64,000 bases of DNA from Amycolatopsis australiensis (GCF_900119165.1 NZ_FPJG01000006.1:5518001-5582000); one strand, 5' to 3'; shown: positions 16,749 to 28,986, counted from the first letter of the stretch. Made by a program: numbers and translations. The notes: generated by a model not told the origin, from the letters alone.

Positions 16749-17362
16749 CCGAGGACGAGCTGCTGCTGCGCGAGGCCGAGAAGATCGCGCGGGCGGTCGG
16801 GCGGATGTTCCCCGGCTTGTGCGAGGTCGTGCTGCACGACCTGCGGGACCCGGCCCACGCGGTCCGCGCGATCGAAGGCGGCCTGTCCGGCCGCGCGGTC
16901 GGCGACCCGGCGACCGAGCTGGGCCTGGCGCGGATCGCCGACCCGGGCTTCCCGGACGTGCTGCAGAACTACCCGAACCGCTTCCCCGACGGCCGCCCGG
17001 CGAAGAGCACGTCGATCGGCATCCGCAACCGCGACGGCGAATACGTCGCGGCCCTGTGCCTCAACCTGGACGTGTCCCTGCTCGGCTCGGCGGCCCGCGC
17101 CCTGACGCGCCTGGCCCGCACCGACGAACCGGCCCCGCTGGCGGAGTCCCTGCGCGCCCGGACCGGCGACGAGCTGCGGGCGCTGGTCGAGGACTACGCG
17201 ACCGAACGCGGCCACACCCCGCGCAGCCTGCCCGCCGCGGGGAAGAAGGCGCTGGTGCGGCTGCTGAAGGAACGCGGATTCCTCGAGCTGAAGAACGCGG
17301 TGCCGGTCGTGACCGACCTGCTCGGGATCTCGCGGGCCAGCGTCTACAACTACCTGCGCTGA
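16745..17362 (+). CDS. YheO/DauR-like transcriptional regulator (PAS-like plus HTH_22)
   Basis: 205 aa. The ATG overlaps the preceding stop (ATGA). Residues 1-115 form the YheO-type PAS-like sensor (HDLRDP, NYPNRFPDGR, STSIGIRNRDGEYVAALCL). The C-terminal 50 residues are an HTH_22 domain ending in VTDLLGISRASVYNYLR. Family members include the D-arginine utilisation repressor DauR, and they usually respond to an amino-acid ligand. Co-translation with the PLP enzyme suggests local control through the inverted repeat ahead of that gene. It ends one base from the convergent glutaminase, leaving no room for a terminator. Confidence 0.82.
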   Translation: MTEDELLLREAEKIARAVGRMFPGLCEVVLHDLRDPAHAVRAIEGGLSGRAVGDPATELGLARIADPGFPDVLQNYPNRFPDGRPAKSTSIGIRNRDGEYVAALCLNLDVSLLGSAARALTRLARTDEPAPLAESLRARTGDELRALVEDYATERGHTPRSLPAAGKKALVRLLKERGFLELKNAVPVVTDLLGISRASVYNYLR

Positions 17363-17363
17363 G

Positions 17364-18269
17364 TCAGAAGACCGACCAGCCGGTCAGCGTGGTGAACCGG
17401 TCCAACGCGGACACGCCCGCCACCGAGTTCCCGCGCGCGTCCAGCCCCGGGCTCCACACGCAGACCGCGCACCGGCCCGGCACGATCGCGACGATGCCGC
17501 CGCCCACGCCGCTCTTGCCGGGCAGGCCGACGCGGTAGGCGAACTCGCCCGCCGCGTCGTAGGTGCCGCACGTCAGCATCACCGCGTTGATCCGCTTCGC
17601 CGCGCTGGAGTCCAGGAGCCGGGTGCCGTCGTCGCGGACGCCGTGGCGAGCCAGGAACAGCGCCGAGCGGGCGACGTCCGCGCAGCTCATCGCGATCGAG
17701 CACTGCCGGACGTACTGGTCGAGCACCGACGGCACCGGGTGGCGCATGTTGCCGTAGGACGCCATGAAGTACGCGAGCGCGCGGTTGCGATCGGCGTGGG
17801 CGGCCTCGGACGCGGCCACCTCGGGGTCGACGTGGATGTCCGCCCGGCCGCACTCCGCACGGAGGAAACCGAGCAGCGCGTCCGCCGCGTCGCCGTGCCG
17901 GGCCAGCTCGTCGGTCACCACCAGCGCGCCCGCGTTGATGAACGGGTTGCGCGGGATGCCGTCCTCGTTCTCCAGCTGCACCAGCGAGTTGAACGGGTTG
18001 CCGGACGGTTCGCGCCCGACCCGCGCCCACACGCCCTCGCCGTGCGAAAGCGCCAGCGCCAATGTGAACACTTTGGACATGCTCTGCAGGGAGAACGGCT
18101 GTTCCCAGTCGCCGGTGCCGTGCAGCGAACCGTCCACTTCGGCCACCGCCATGCCGAACCGCCGCGGCGCCACCCGCGCCAGCGCGGGAATGTAGTCGGC
18201 GACGGCGCCCCGGCCGATGTCGGCCGAGACGTCGCCGGCGATCCGGTCCAGCAGCGCCGCGAGGTCCAC
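17364..18269 (-). CDS. glsA: glutaminase A
   Basis: 301 aa from a GTG at 18269. This is the serine-beta-lactamase-like glutaminase fold: the catalytic S-x-x-K is Ser63-Lys66 in LQSMSKVF. Family motifs follow, including NPFINAGALVVTDEL, GNMRHPVPSVLDQY and the glycine-rich LPGKSGVGGGIVAIVPG. It hydrolyses L-glutamine to glutamate and ammonia in the cytoplasm. Length is typical (about 300-310). It is divergently transcribed from an amino-acid permease across 159 bp, which fits uptake and deamidation of an amide amino acid. Confidence 0.93.
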   Translation of the reverse strand: MDLAALLDRIAGDVSADIGRGAVADYIPALARVAPRRFGMAVAEVDGSLHGTGDWEQPFSLQSMSKVFTLALALSHGEGVWARVGREPSGNPFNSLVQLENEDGIPRNPFINAGALVVTDELARHGDAADALLGFLRAECGRADIHVDPEVAASEAAHADRNRALAYFMASYGNMRHPVPSVLDQYVRQCSIAMSCADVARSALFLARHGVRDDGTRLLDSSAAKRINAVMLTCGTYDAAGEFAYRVGLPGKSGVGGGIVAIVPGRCAVCVWSPGLDARGNSVAGVSALDRFTTLTGWSVF

Positions 18270-18428
18270 GGCGTCAGCCTAGAAGCGCCGTCCGGCCGGA
18301 CGCGCGGCGGCCCTGTCAAATCGAAACCGGGCGGCAGCGAGGAAAACCACGCCGTGACCTCCGGCACACCTTAAGTCTTCCTTAGGCTTCTTGGTGACCT
18401 GCCGCACTCGCTCTAGCGTCTGGCAACC
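18270..18428. promoter_or_regulatory. divergent promoter region, glutaminase / permease
   Basis: A 159-bp spacer between two divergent genes that must hold both promoters. A relatively AT-rich stretch (CTTAAGTCTTCCTTAGG at about 18370-18388) lies about 40 bases ahead of the permease start. No clear operator palindrome is visible. Confidence 0.4.
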
Positions 18429-19820
18429 ATGGATTCCTCGCTGCTCACCGAAAAAGGTGAAAGCTACTCGAAAGCACTGGGCAACCGCCAGGTGCAGATG
18501 ATCGCCATCGGCGGCGCGATCGGCGTCGGGCTGTTCCTCGGCGCCGGCGGCAAGCTCCACCAGGTCGGGCCGTCGCTGATCTTCTCCTACGCGATCTGCG
18601 GCGTGGCCGCCTACTTCGTGATGCGCGCGCTCGGCGAGCTGGTCCTGCACGAGCCGAGCTCCGGCAGCTTCGTCACCTACGCGCGGAAGTTCATCGGCCC
18701 GTGGGCCGGGTTCGCCTCGGGGTGGATGTACTGGGTGAACTGGGCGATGACCGGCATCGCGGAGATCACCGCGGTGGCGATCTACGTGCACAAATGGCTG
18801 CCGCACGTGCCGCAGTGGATCACCGCGCTCGTCGCGCTCGGAGTGCTGCTCACCGTGAACCTGCTTTCGGTGAAGCTGTTCGGCGAACTGGAGTTCTGGT
18901 TCTCGGTGATCAAGGTGCTGGCCATCGTCGTCTTCCTGGTCACGGCCGTCGGTCTGGTGCTCACCGGCGCCGACATCGGCGGCACCCCGGCCGGCGCGCA
19001 CAACCTGACCGGCCACAGTGGATTCTTCCCGGCCGGGGTCGGCATCGCCCTGATGACGTTGCAGGCGGTCATCTTCGCCTACTCGGCCATCGAGGTCGTC
19101 GGCATCGCGGCCGGCGAGACCAAGGACGCCCGCAAGGTGCTGCCGAAGGCGATCAACGGCGTCGTCTGGCGGATCGGCGTGTTCTACGTCGGGTCCGTCC
19201 TGATGCTGGCGATGCTGCTGCCGTGGCCGTTCTACAACGCCGGCGAGAGCCCGTTCGTCACGGTGTTCAGCAGGCTCGGCATCCCGGGCATCGGCGACGT
19301 GATGAACGCCGTCGTGCTCACCGCCGCGCTCTCCAGCGTCAACTCCGGCCTCTACTCGACCGGCCGGATCCTGCGTTCGCTGGCCGAGCGGGGCGAGGCG
19401 CCGTCGTTCGTCAGCCGGATGAGCGGCAGGCACGTGCCCTACGGCGGCATCCTGTTCACCTCGGTCGCCTACCTGTTCGGCGTGGTGCTGAACTACCTGG
19501 TGCCGAAGGAGGCGTTCGACATCGCCATCGCGATCGCCTCGCTCGGGGTGATCACGACCTGGGCGACGCTGGTCTTCTGCCAGCTGCGGCTGCGCCAGGC
19601 GGCGCTGCGCGGCGAGCTGGAGCGGCCGTCCTACCGGATGCCGTGGGCGCCCTACAGCGGGTGGGCGACGCTGGGCTTCCTGGCGCTGGTGGTGGTCCTG
19701 ATGGGCTTCTCCGACGGCGCGGAGAAGATCGCGTTCTCCTCCATCCCGGTGCTGGTGGTGGTGCTGGCGGTGGGCTGGCGCGTCGTCTCGAGGCGGCGGG
19801 AACGCACCCCGGCCGGGTAG
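18429..19820 (+). CDS. APC-family amino-acid permease (AnsP/GabP-like)
   Basis: 463 aa with about 12 transmembrane helices. The N-terminal GNRQVQMIAIGGAIGVGLFL is the classic amino-acid permease start of helix 1, followed by GxxAY-FVMRALGELVLHEP in helix 2 and SGSFVTYAR before helix 3. These are the hallmarks of the AAT subfamily (AnsP asparagine, GabP, ProY, CycA permeases). The ATG at 18429 is the only sensible start. Divergent pairing with glutaminase suggests glutamine or asparagine as substrate, but specificity cannot be read directly. Confidence 0.88.
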   Translation: MDSSLLTEKGESYSKALGNRQVQMIAIGGAIGVGLFLGAGGKLHQVGPSLIFSYAICGVAAYFVMRALGELVLHEPSSGSFVTYARKFIGPWAGFASGWMYWVNWAMTGIAEITAVAIYVHKWLPHVPQWITALVALGVLLTVNLLSVKLFGELEFWFSVIKVLAIVVFLVTAVGLVLTGADIGGTPAGAHNLTGHSGFFPAGVGIALMTLQAVIFAYSAIEVVGIAAGETKDARKVLPKAINGVVWRIGVFYVGSVLMLAMLLPWPFYNAGESPFVTVFSRLGIPGIGDVMNAVVLTAALSSVNSGLYSTGRILRSLAERGEAPSFVSRMSGRHVPYGGILFTSVAYLFGVVLNYLVPKEAFDIAIAIASLGVITTWATLVFCQLRLRQAALRGELERPSYRMPWAPYSGWATLGFLALVVVLMGFSDGAEKIAFSSIPVLVVVLAVGWRVVSRRRERTPAG

Positions 19821-19851
19821 CGGGACGGCCGCGGGCGGGCATACTCGACGC

Positions 19852-23782
<3,931 letters not shown>

Positions 23783-23801
23783 GTCTCATAAATCGTCTCA
23801 T

Positions 23802-23950
23802 TTAATCCTCGCCAGGCAAGTGGCGGTAGATCGTCGCACGGGAGACGCCGAGTGCGGTCGCGATGTCGGCCGGTGTCTCGCCCGCGGCGTAGCGGCGACG
23901 GGCCTCTTCGATCGTCTCACGGCTCATCGCCGGGGGCCTGCCTCGGCGAG
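23802..23950 (-). pseudogene. remnant of a serine resolvase C-terminal HTH
   Basis: From the ATG at 23927 a 41-aa frame reads MSRETIEEARRRYAAGETPA and continues into DIATALGVSRATIYRHL. That is the Hin/resolvase-type helix-turn-helix that ends serine recombinases. In-frame codons upstream (RRGRPPA) match the usual linker before that domain. The catalytic domain is absent: the reading frame enters the repeat element at 23951. Either this is a decayed resolvase truncated at the repeat, or a tiny free HTH protein. The remnant explanation is preferred. Confidence 0.6.
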
Positions 23951-24069
23951 AAGCGCCCGAAGGCCACATTGGGTGCGCAAGACGCAACCAAGGCGGCCTT
24001 CGGTGCGTCTCGCGCAACCAAGGCCGCCTTCGGTGCGTCTCACGCAACCAAGGCCGCCTTGGGGCGCTT
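23951..24069. repeat. 30-bp-unit palindromic repeat element, intergenic copy
   Basis: 119 bp with inverted ends (AAGCGCCC at the left, GGGGCGCTT at the right). It contains three units of about 30 bp sharing GCGTC-N-CGC-type cores, CTTCGG and CAACCAAGG. It is one unit longer than the two copies inside the synthase gene. It lies between the resolvase remnant and the 3' end of nrtR. Confidence 0.85.
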
Positions 24070-24089
24070 GCGGGCCGACCTCGGGGCCG

Positions 24090-24767
24090 TCAACTTCGTA
24101 GCATCGGTGGGTACAGCAGCTCCGCCCTCCCTCGCCGGTACAGCCGGGCCGGGCGGCCGCCGTCGCGGGTTGTCGTTCGGCCTGTCGGCTCCAGCAGGCC
24201 CTCCGCGCCCGTCACCTTGCGGTGGAAGTTGCGGGGGTCCAGGCGCGTGTCCCACACCAGCTCGTACACCCGGCGCAGCTCCGCCACCGTGAACTCCGGG
24301 GCGCAGAACGCCGTGGCCAGCGGCGAATACTCCAGCTTCGCCCGGGCCCGCTCGACGCCGTCGGCCAGGATGCGGTCGTGGTCGAACGCCAGGTGCTCCT
24401 GCCTCAGCGCGCGCACCGGGGCCCAGCGGGCCTCCGCCGCGTCCGTGCCCGCTCGCGGTGCCGGCAGGTCCGGGGCCAGTGCCAGGTAGGCCACCGTCAC
24501 CACCCGCATCCGGGGGTCGCGGTCCGGTGCGCCGTAGCCGCCCAGCTGTTCGATGTGGACGGTGCCGGGGGCCAGTCCCGTTTCCTCCGCCAGCTCGCGC
24601 CGCGCCGCGTCGGCCAGGTCCTCGTCCTCGCGGACGAAGCCGCCCGGCAGCGCCCACTCCCCCAGGTACGGCGAGACGCCCCGGCGCACCACCAGCGCGC
24701 ACAGCTCGTCCCCGGTCAGGGTGAGCACGACGAGGTCGACGGTGACGGCGAACGGCGGGTGACCCAT
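24090..24767 (-). CDS. nrtR: NrtR-type Nudix transcriptional regulator
   Basis: 225 aa. The N-terminal Nudix domain has an intact Nudix box (GGFVRED...REL-A-EETGL, about residues 42-65), so pyrophosphatase activity cannot be excluded. The C-terminal winged helix is typical of NrtR (FTVAELRRVYELVW, then DPRNFHRKVTG). NrtR repressors sense ADP-ribose and control NAD metabolism. Divergent from an SPFH / NAD-kinase-like operon with two near-identical palindromes between, which strongly suggests auto-control and control of that operon. Confidence 0.88.
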   Translation of the reverse strand: MGHPPFAVTVDLVVLTLTGDELCALVVRRGVSPYLGEWALPGGFVREDEDLADAARRELAEETGLAPGTVHIEQLGGYGAPDRDPRMRVVTVAYLALAPDLPAPRAGTDAAEARWAPVRALRQEHLAFDHDRILADGVERARAKLEYSPLATAFCAPEFTVAELRRVYELVWDTRLDPRNFHRKVTGAEGLLEPTGRTTTRDGGRPARLYRRGRAELLYPPMLRS

Positions 24768-24784
24768 GCCACCACCCTACCGGC

Positions 24785-24805
24785 TAATCGTCAGCTTGAC
24801 GATTA
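24785..24805. promoter_or_regulatory. NrtR operator 1 (nrtR side)
   Basis: Inverted repeat of TAATCGTCAG and TTGACGATTA about a single central C; nine of ten arm positions are symmetric. It lies 18 bases ahead of the nrtR start. The core ATCGTCAG/TGACGAT is shared with the second site. Confidence 0.75.
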
Positions 24806-24819
24806 GACCCGTCACCCAA

Positions 24820-24838
24820 TATCGTCAGCCTGACGATA
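24820..24838. promoter_or_regulatory. NrtR operator 2 (SPFH side)
   Basis: A perfect palindrome of TATCGTCAG and CTGACGATA about a central C, ending two bases before the AGGAGGG ribosome site of the SPFH gene. The two operators are centred 34 bp apart, about three helical turns, compatible with cooperative binding. Confidence 0.8.
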
Positions 24839-24850
24839 AGAGGAGGGCTC

Positions 24851-25852
24851 ATGGCCGACATCGACCGCCGGTTCGGGTTCCGGCACTTGCGCGGGGCACC
24901 CACCGTCCACATCCGCCACTACCGCCGGGGCGAGCTGGCGCACGACGGCGTCGGGCTGTCGTTCTGGTTCCGGCCGCTCACCGCGGTCATCTCGGAGGTC
25001 CCGGTCGACGACCGCGAGCTGCCGCTGCTGTTCCACGCCCGCACGGCCGACTTCCAGGACGTCACCGTCCAGCTCGCCCTCACCTTCCGGATCGAGGATC
25101 CCGCGCTGGCCGCGCAGCGCATCGACTTCTCCATCGACCCCGACACCGGACGCTGGCGCAGCGATCCGCTCGGCCAGATCAGCGGGCTGCTCACCGAGAA
25201 CGTCCAGCAGTACGCCGTCGAGGTGCTGACCCGCACGCCGCTGGAAACCGCGCTCGTCGACGGCGTCCGGGCGGTCCGTGACCGGATCCGCGCCGGGCTC
25301 GCCGAGGAGGACACGCGCCTGGCACAGACCGGCTCGGCCGTCGTCGACGTCCGTGTCGTCGCCATCCGGGCCGAGCCGGAGGTCGAAAAAGCCCTGCAGA
25401 CGACCGCGCGGGAGAAGGTGCAGCAGGAGGCCGACCGGGCGACCTACGAGCGCCGCGCGCTGGCCGTCGAGCGCGAGCGCGCCATCGGCGAAAACGAGCT
25501 GCAGAACCAGATCGAGCTGGCACGCCGTGAGGAGCAGCTGCTCGCCCAGCGCGGCGCGAACGCCCGGCGGCAGGCCGAGGAGGCCGCGGCGGCGAGCCGG
25601 ATCGAAACCGAGGCACAGGCCCTCCGCCGGGAACGCCTCACGCAGGTCGAAGCGGACGGCAAGCGCGCACTCGGCGAAGCCGAAGCGGCCGGGGAAGCCG
25701 CGCGGCTGGCGGCGTACCGCGATCTGCCCGAGGGTGTGCTGACCGGGTTGGCACTGAAGGAGCTGGCCGGCAACCTGCCCCGGATCGACAACCTGGTACT
25801 GACGCCGGATCTGCTGGCTCCGCTGCTGACCAAGCTGGGCGCGCGGTCGTGA
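24851..25852 (+). CDS. SPFH/Band 7 (stomatin-like) protein
   Basis: 333 aa from an ATG behind AGGAGGG. Residues 1-170 form the SPFH domain (VPVDDRELPLLFHARTADFQDV; LTFRIEDP). Residues 185-290 are a highly charged coiled coil rich in Glu/Arg/Ala, as in stomatins and flotillins. The C terminus is a short conserved hydrophobic tail. No N-terminal membrane helix is visible, unlike most stomatins, so any membrane contact must be peripheral. The family forms large ring or cage assemblies. It overlaps the NAD-kinase-like gene by four bases, so the two proteins probably act together. Confidence 0.85.
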   Translation: MADIDRRFGFRHLRGAPTVHIRHYRRGELAHDGVGLSFWFRPLTAVISEVPVDDRELPLLFHARTADFQDVTVQLALTFRIEDPALAAQRIDFSIDPDTGRWRSDPLGQISGLLTENVQQYAVEVLTRTPLETALVDGVRAVRDRIRAGLAEEDTRLAQTGSAVVDVRVVAIRAEPEVEKALQTTAREKVQQEADRATYERRALAVERERAIGENELQNQIELARREEQLLAQRGANARRQAEEAAAASRIETEAQALRRERLTQVEADGKRALGEAEAAGEAARLAAYRDLPEGVLTGLALKELAGNLPRIDNLVLTPDLLAPLLTKLGARS

Positions 25853-26715
25853 GCCTCGCGCCGCGTGTCGTGCTGGTGCACCGGCGCACCGAGCTGGCCG
25901 AGCTGGTGGCCCGGCACGGCACGCGCGGCCAGGCGGAGTTCTTCCTCCGCACGCGCGGCCGCGATCTCGCCGAGGTGACCGCGGCCGACGCCGCCGTGCG
26001 CGTCGCGCTGGCCACCGCGTCGGCGGCCATCCCGCTGGACTGGCGCCGCGGCGAAGTCGAACGCGCCGACCTCGACCGGTTCCTGTTCACCCCGGAGGAC
26101 GTCGTCGTCGTGGTCGGCCAGGACGGCCTGATCGCCAACGTGGCCAAGTACCTCGACGGCCAGCCGGTGATCGGCGTGGCCCCTACCGCGCCGGGCGTCC
26201 TGGTCAAGCACCCGCCGGACGCCGTCGCGGACCTCCTGCGCAGCACCGGAACGGTCGAGCACCGGACCATGGCGCAGCTGACCGCGGACGACGGGCAGCG
26301 GCTCCTGGCGCTCAACGAGATCTACCTGGGCCACGCCGGGCACCAGACGGCCCGCTACCGGCTGGCCGCCGGCGGGACGGCGGAACGCCAGGCGTCGTCG
26401 GGAATCCTGGTCGGGACGGGCACCGGCGCCACGGGCTGGTGCGGCTCGGTGTGGCGGGAACGCCACAGCGCGCTGCGCCTGCCCGGGCCCGGCGAGGCCC
26501 GGCTGGTGTGGTTCGTCCGGGAAGCGTGGCCGTCGCCGTCGACGGGCACCGAGCACACCGAAGGCGACCTCACGGACACGCCGCTGACCGTCGAGGTCGA
26601 GTCCGACCGCCTGGTCGCGTTCGGCGACGGCCTGGAAGCCGACACGGTCGCGCTCACCCGCGGCCAGACGGCGACGTTCGCCCCGGCGGCGAAGACCGTC
26701 CGCCTCGTGCGGTGA
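25849..26715 (+). CDS. divergent NAD-kinase-like protein
   Basis: 288 aa from a GTG overlapping the SPFH stop (GTGA). It resembles the NAD kinase / diacylglycerol kinase fold. The GGDG nucleotide motif is changed to GQDG (VVVGQDGLIANVAKYL). LNEIYLG corresponds to the conserved NE motif, and SSGILVGTGTGATGW to the DGL-x-STPTGSTAY loop. The C-terminal beta domain (FGDGLEADTVAL) is also family-like. It may phosphorylate NAD or a related nucleotide. Control by an NrtR-like regulator supports a link to NAD, but the altered motif leaves the reaction open. Confidence 0.72.
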   Translation: MSLAPRVVLVHRRTELAELVARHGTRGQAEFFLRTRGRDLAEVTAADAAVRVALATASAAIPLDWRRGEVERADLDRFLFTPEDVVVVVGQDGLIANVAKYLDGQPVIGVAPTAPGVLVKHPPDAVADLLRSTGTVEHRTMAQLTADDGQRLLALNEIYLGHAGHQTARYRLAAGGTAERQASSGILVGTGTGATGWCGSVWRERHSALRLPGPGEARLVWFVREAWPSPSTGTEHTEGDLTDTPLTVEVESDRLVAFGDGLEADTVALTRGQTATFAPAAKTVRLVR

Positions 26716-26756
26716 CCGGCGGCCCGGCACGCCGAGGGGGCGTGCCGGGCCGCCGG
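26716..26756. terminator. bidirectional hairpin between convergent genes
   Basis: A perfect 18-bp stem (arms 26716-26733 and 26739-26756; first arm begins CCGGCGGCCCGGC) with a 5-base loop GAGGG. It lies between the ends of the NAD-kinase-like gene and the GH15 gene. There is no T-run, as is usual in actinobacteria. Confidence 0.85.
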
Positions 26757-26760
26757 CGGG

Positions 26761-28986
26761 TCAGGTGCCGTAGCGGGCCTTGACGATCGACGGCGTGTCG
26801 AGGTTGCGGCCCGCGTCGATGTTCTGCGCCAGCCTCAGGTATTGGCCCTCCGCCCACATCAGCGGGCCTGCGCTGCCGGTCGGGCGGCCGAGCCCGAAGC
26901 AGCCGACGTCCGCGCGGTCCCACACCTGCTCGGGGACGAAGTAGCCGTCGTTGGCCGAGTCGGCCATCGACTTGAGGTACACCGCCGCCGACCGGCCGTT
27001 CGCCAGCTCGTACTCGCCGCGTTCGCCCGACAGCACCGGCCACAGCCGCCCGAACCGCTGACTGCCGTTCGCGGGCCAGCCACTGCAGTTCGCGGTGCTC
27101 TCGCCGTAGTTGTCGTGCGGGTAGCGGTGGAAGTAGACGTCGCCGTCGGGCAAGGTCACCTGGACGGCGGAGTTGCCGTCGGACGCGGCGGCCGTCGGCG
27201 CGACGGAGTTCGCGATCGTGGTGTCGCCCGCGGGGCGGATACCGAGCCGCACGAGGTCGAGGAAGCCGAAGTCGGTGACGTCGTGCTCGTAGAAGCAGCC
27301 TTCGTCGAAGCAGATCGTCGCGGTGTCGTTCGGGTTCCCGGCGCGGTCGAGGCGCTCGTAGTACGTGTGCCCGCCCCAGTAGCCGGACGTCGTCACGGTC
27401 CAGCCGGCCAGGGAGCTGCGCCAGGAGTCCGCTGTGGACTCCCACGTCGTCGCGCTCGCGGTGTCGCCGTTCGCCCGGGCGATGGCTCCGGCGGCGATCA
27501 GACCGGCGACCTCCGCGGCCACCGAGGACGGGGACTTGCCGTACTGCTCCTCCCACCGCTCGGTCGTGTCCGGCCCGGTCGCCACGATGTGGTTCGCCGT
27601 CGTCTTGACCTTGGCGTACGTCGAAGCGTCGGTGAGGCCGGTCAGCCAGGCCAGCAGGATCGCGTCGGCGTCCTGGTCGAGCTGCTCGCAGCAGCCGAGC
27701 TGCTGGGCACTGGCGCCCGCGACGCCGGAAACCGGGCTGTAGCGCGGAAACGAGCCGGCCGGGTACGTCGTGCCGTCGCCGGCGGTGGAGCTGCCGATCC
27801 ACTGCGAGTTCCACAGGAACTGGGCCATCCGCGTGGCCTGGGCGCTGTCGCCGGCGGCGAGCAGGCCGGTCGCCTGCTGGTAGAGGTCACGGCCCCAGAC
27901 GCGGTGGTAGCCGTCATTGAGGTGGTCGCCGTTCGTGAAGTCGCCCCACGGCGTCGCCAGGCCAGCGACGCTCGCACCCGGGTGCTGCTTGTCCTCGGCC
28001 GTCTTCAGCGCCATCGCCGCGACGTAGTAGGCCCGCCGCCGCTGCGTGTCGCCCGAAACGCTGGCCGGAGCGGGTTTCAGGCTGCCCACGTAGGAGTTCC
28101 AGCCGCTGCGGTAGGACGCCGAGACGTTGGCGAACCCGCTGCTCAGCGAGCCGCTCGCGGCGGACGAGGCGGCCGCCGCCGTGGCGCCGTAGCCGAGCGC
28201 GACGGTGAACGTCGTGTCCGTCCCGACCGGGATCTGTCCGCACTGGACGACGTTGCCGGTGCCGGAGACGGCGTCGAACTGGTTGTTCAGGGTCCTGTCG
28301 GCGCGCAGGTCGACGAGGCAGTCGCTGCCCGCGCCGCTGTAGCCGTTGTCGTGCGCGGTGAAGCCGGTCGAGACGCGCAGTGCGGAGACGACCGTGGTGG
28401 CCGTGCCGCCGAACAGCGTCTCGGTGCCGCTCGCCATCAGGGCGCCGGAGGAGTCCCACCACGCGTTGTCGTTCGACCCGCCACCCGCCATCGACGGGTT
28501 GGCCAGCAGGTAGAGCCGGTAGCTGCCGCCGTCGAGCGACTGGAACCGCGTGCTGGTCACGAGCGTCGAGCGGGCCGGGTCGGTGACGTAGTCGGTGGTG
28601 ATCCGGTACTTGCCGCTCTTGGCGGTGTTCGTGACGGTATACTGCAGGGCCTTCTCGTCGGGCATCGAGACGACGTGGTTCGTGGCGTCGCGTTCGAGGT
28701 CGACGAAGCTCGATCCGTCGGTGACGACGTACTGCATGTCCTGCATGTCCGGCACGTCGGCGCGCGGGTAGAACACCTCGGACGTGACGCCGTTGGCGAC
28801 GGTGAACCAGACCGGGCTGGCGGTCGTCGTCGAGGTGCCGAGCGCGGACTTGTTGCCGGTGGCCCAGGAGGCGCCGCCACCGCAGCAGTCGGTGGCGGTA
28901 CCGCTCGCCAGTGCCGTGCCGGGCAGCGCCCCGGCCAGCAGAACTCCCGCTCCGGCGCAGGCCAGGACCGCTTTCCACCTGATCAT
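26761..28986 (-). CDS. secreted GH15 glucoamylase-like enzyme
   Basis: 741 aa from the ATG at 28986, supported by GGAGGG upstream. Residues 1-27 are a Sec signal peptide (Arg/Lys start, Ala/Leu/Gly core, cleavage after ALA). The N-terminal supersandwich domain (about 35-290) is followed by an (alpha/alpha)6 barrel. That barrel carries the glucoamylase landmarks HRVWGRDLYQQ, WERWEEQYG-like TTERWEEQYGKSPSSVAAE, and a C-terminal GPLMWAEGQYLRL. The family releases glucose from alpha-glucans or related glucosides outside the cell. A palindromic operator sits just upstream. No transporter is adjacent. Confidence 0.88.
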   Translation of the reverse strand: MIRWKAVLACAGAGVLLAGALPGTALASGTATDCCGGGASWATGNKSALGTSTTTASPVWFTVANGVTSEVFYPRADVPDMQDMQYVVTDGSSFVDLERDATNHVVSMPDEKALQYTVTNTAKSGKYRITTDYVTDPARSTLVTSTRFQSLDGGSYRLYLLANPSMAGGGSNDNAWWDSSGALMASGTETLFGGTATTVVSALRVSTGFTAHDNGYSGAGSDCLVDLRADRTLNNQFDAVSGTGNVVQCGQIPVGTDTTFTVALGYGATAAAASSAASGSLSSGFANVSASYRSGWNSYVGSLKPAPASVSGDTQRRRAYYVAAMALKTAEDKQHPGASVAGLATPWGDFTNGDHLNDGYHRVWGRDLYQQATGLLAAGDSAQATRMAQFLWNSQWIGSSTAGDGTTYPAGSFPRYSPVSGVAGASAQQLGCCEQLDQDADAILLAWLTGLTDASTYAKVKTTANHIVATGPDTTERWEEQYGKSPSSVAAEVAGLIAAGAIARANGDTASATTWESTADSWRSSLAGWTVTTSGYWGGHTYYERLDRAGNPNDTATICFDEGCFYEHDVTDFGFLDLVRLGIRPAGDTTIANSVAPTAAASDGNSAVQVTLPDGDVYFHRYPHDNYGESTANCSGWPANGSQRFGRLWPVLSGERGEYELANGRSAAVYLKSMADSANDGYFVPEQVWDRADVGCFGLGRPTGSAGPLMWAEGQYLRLAQNIDAGRNLDTPSIVKARYGT

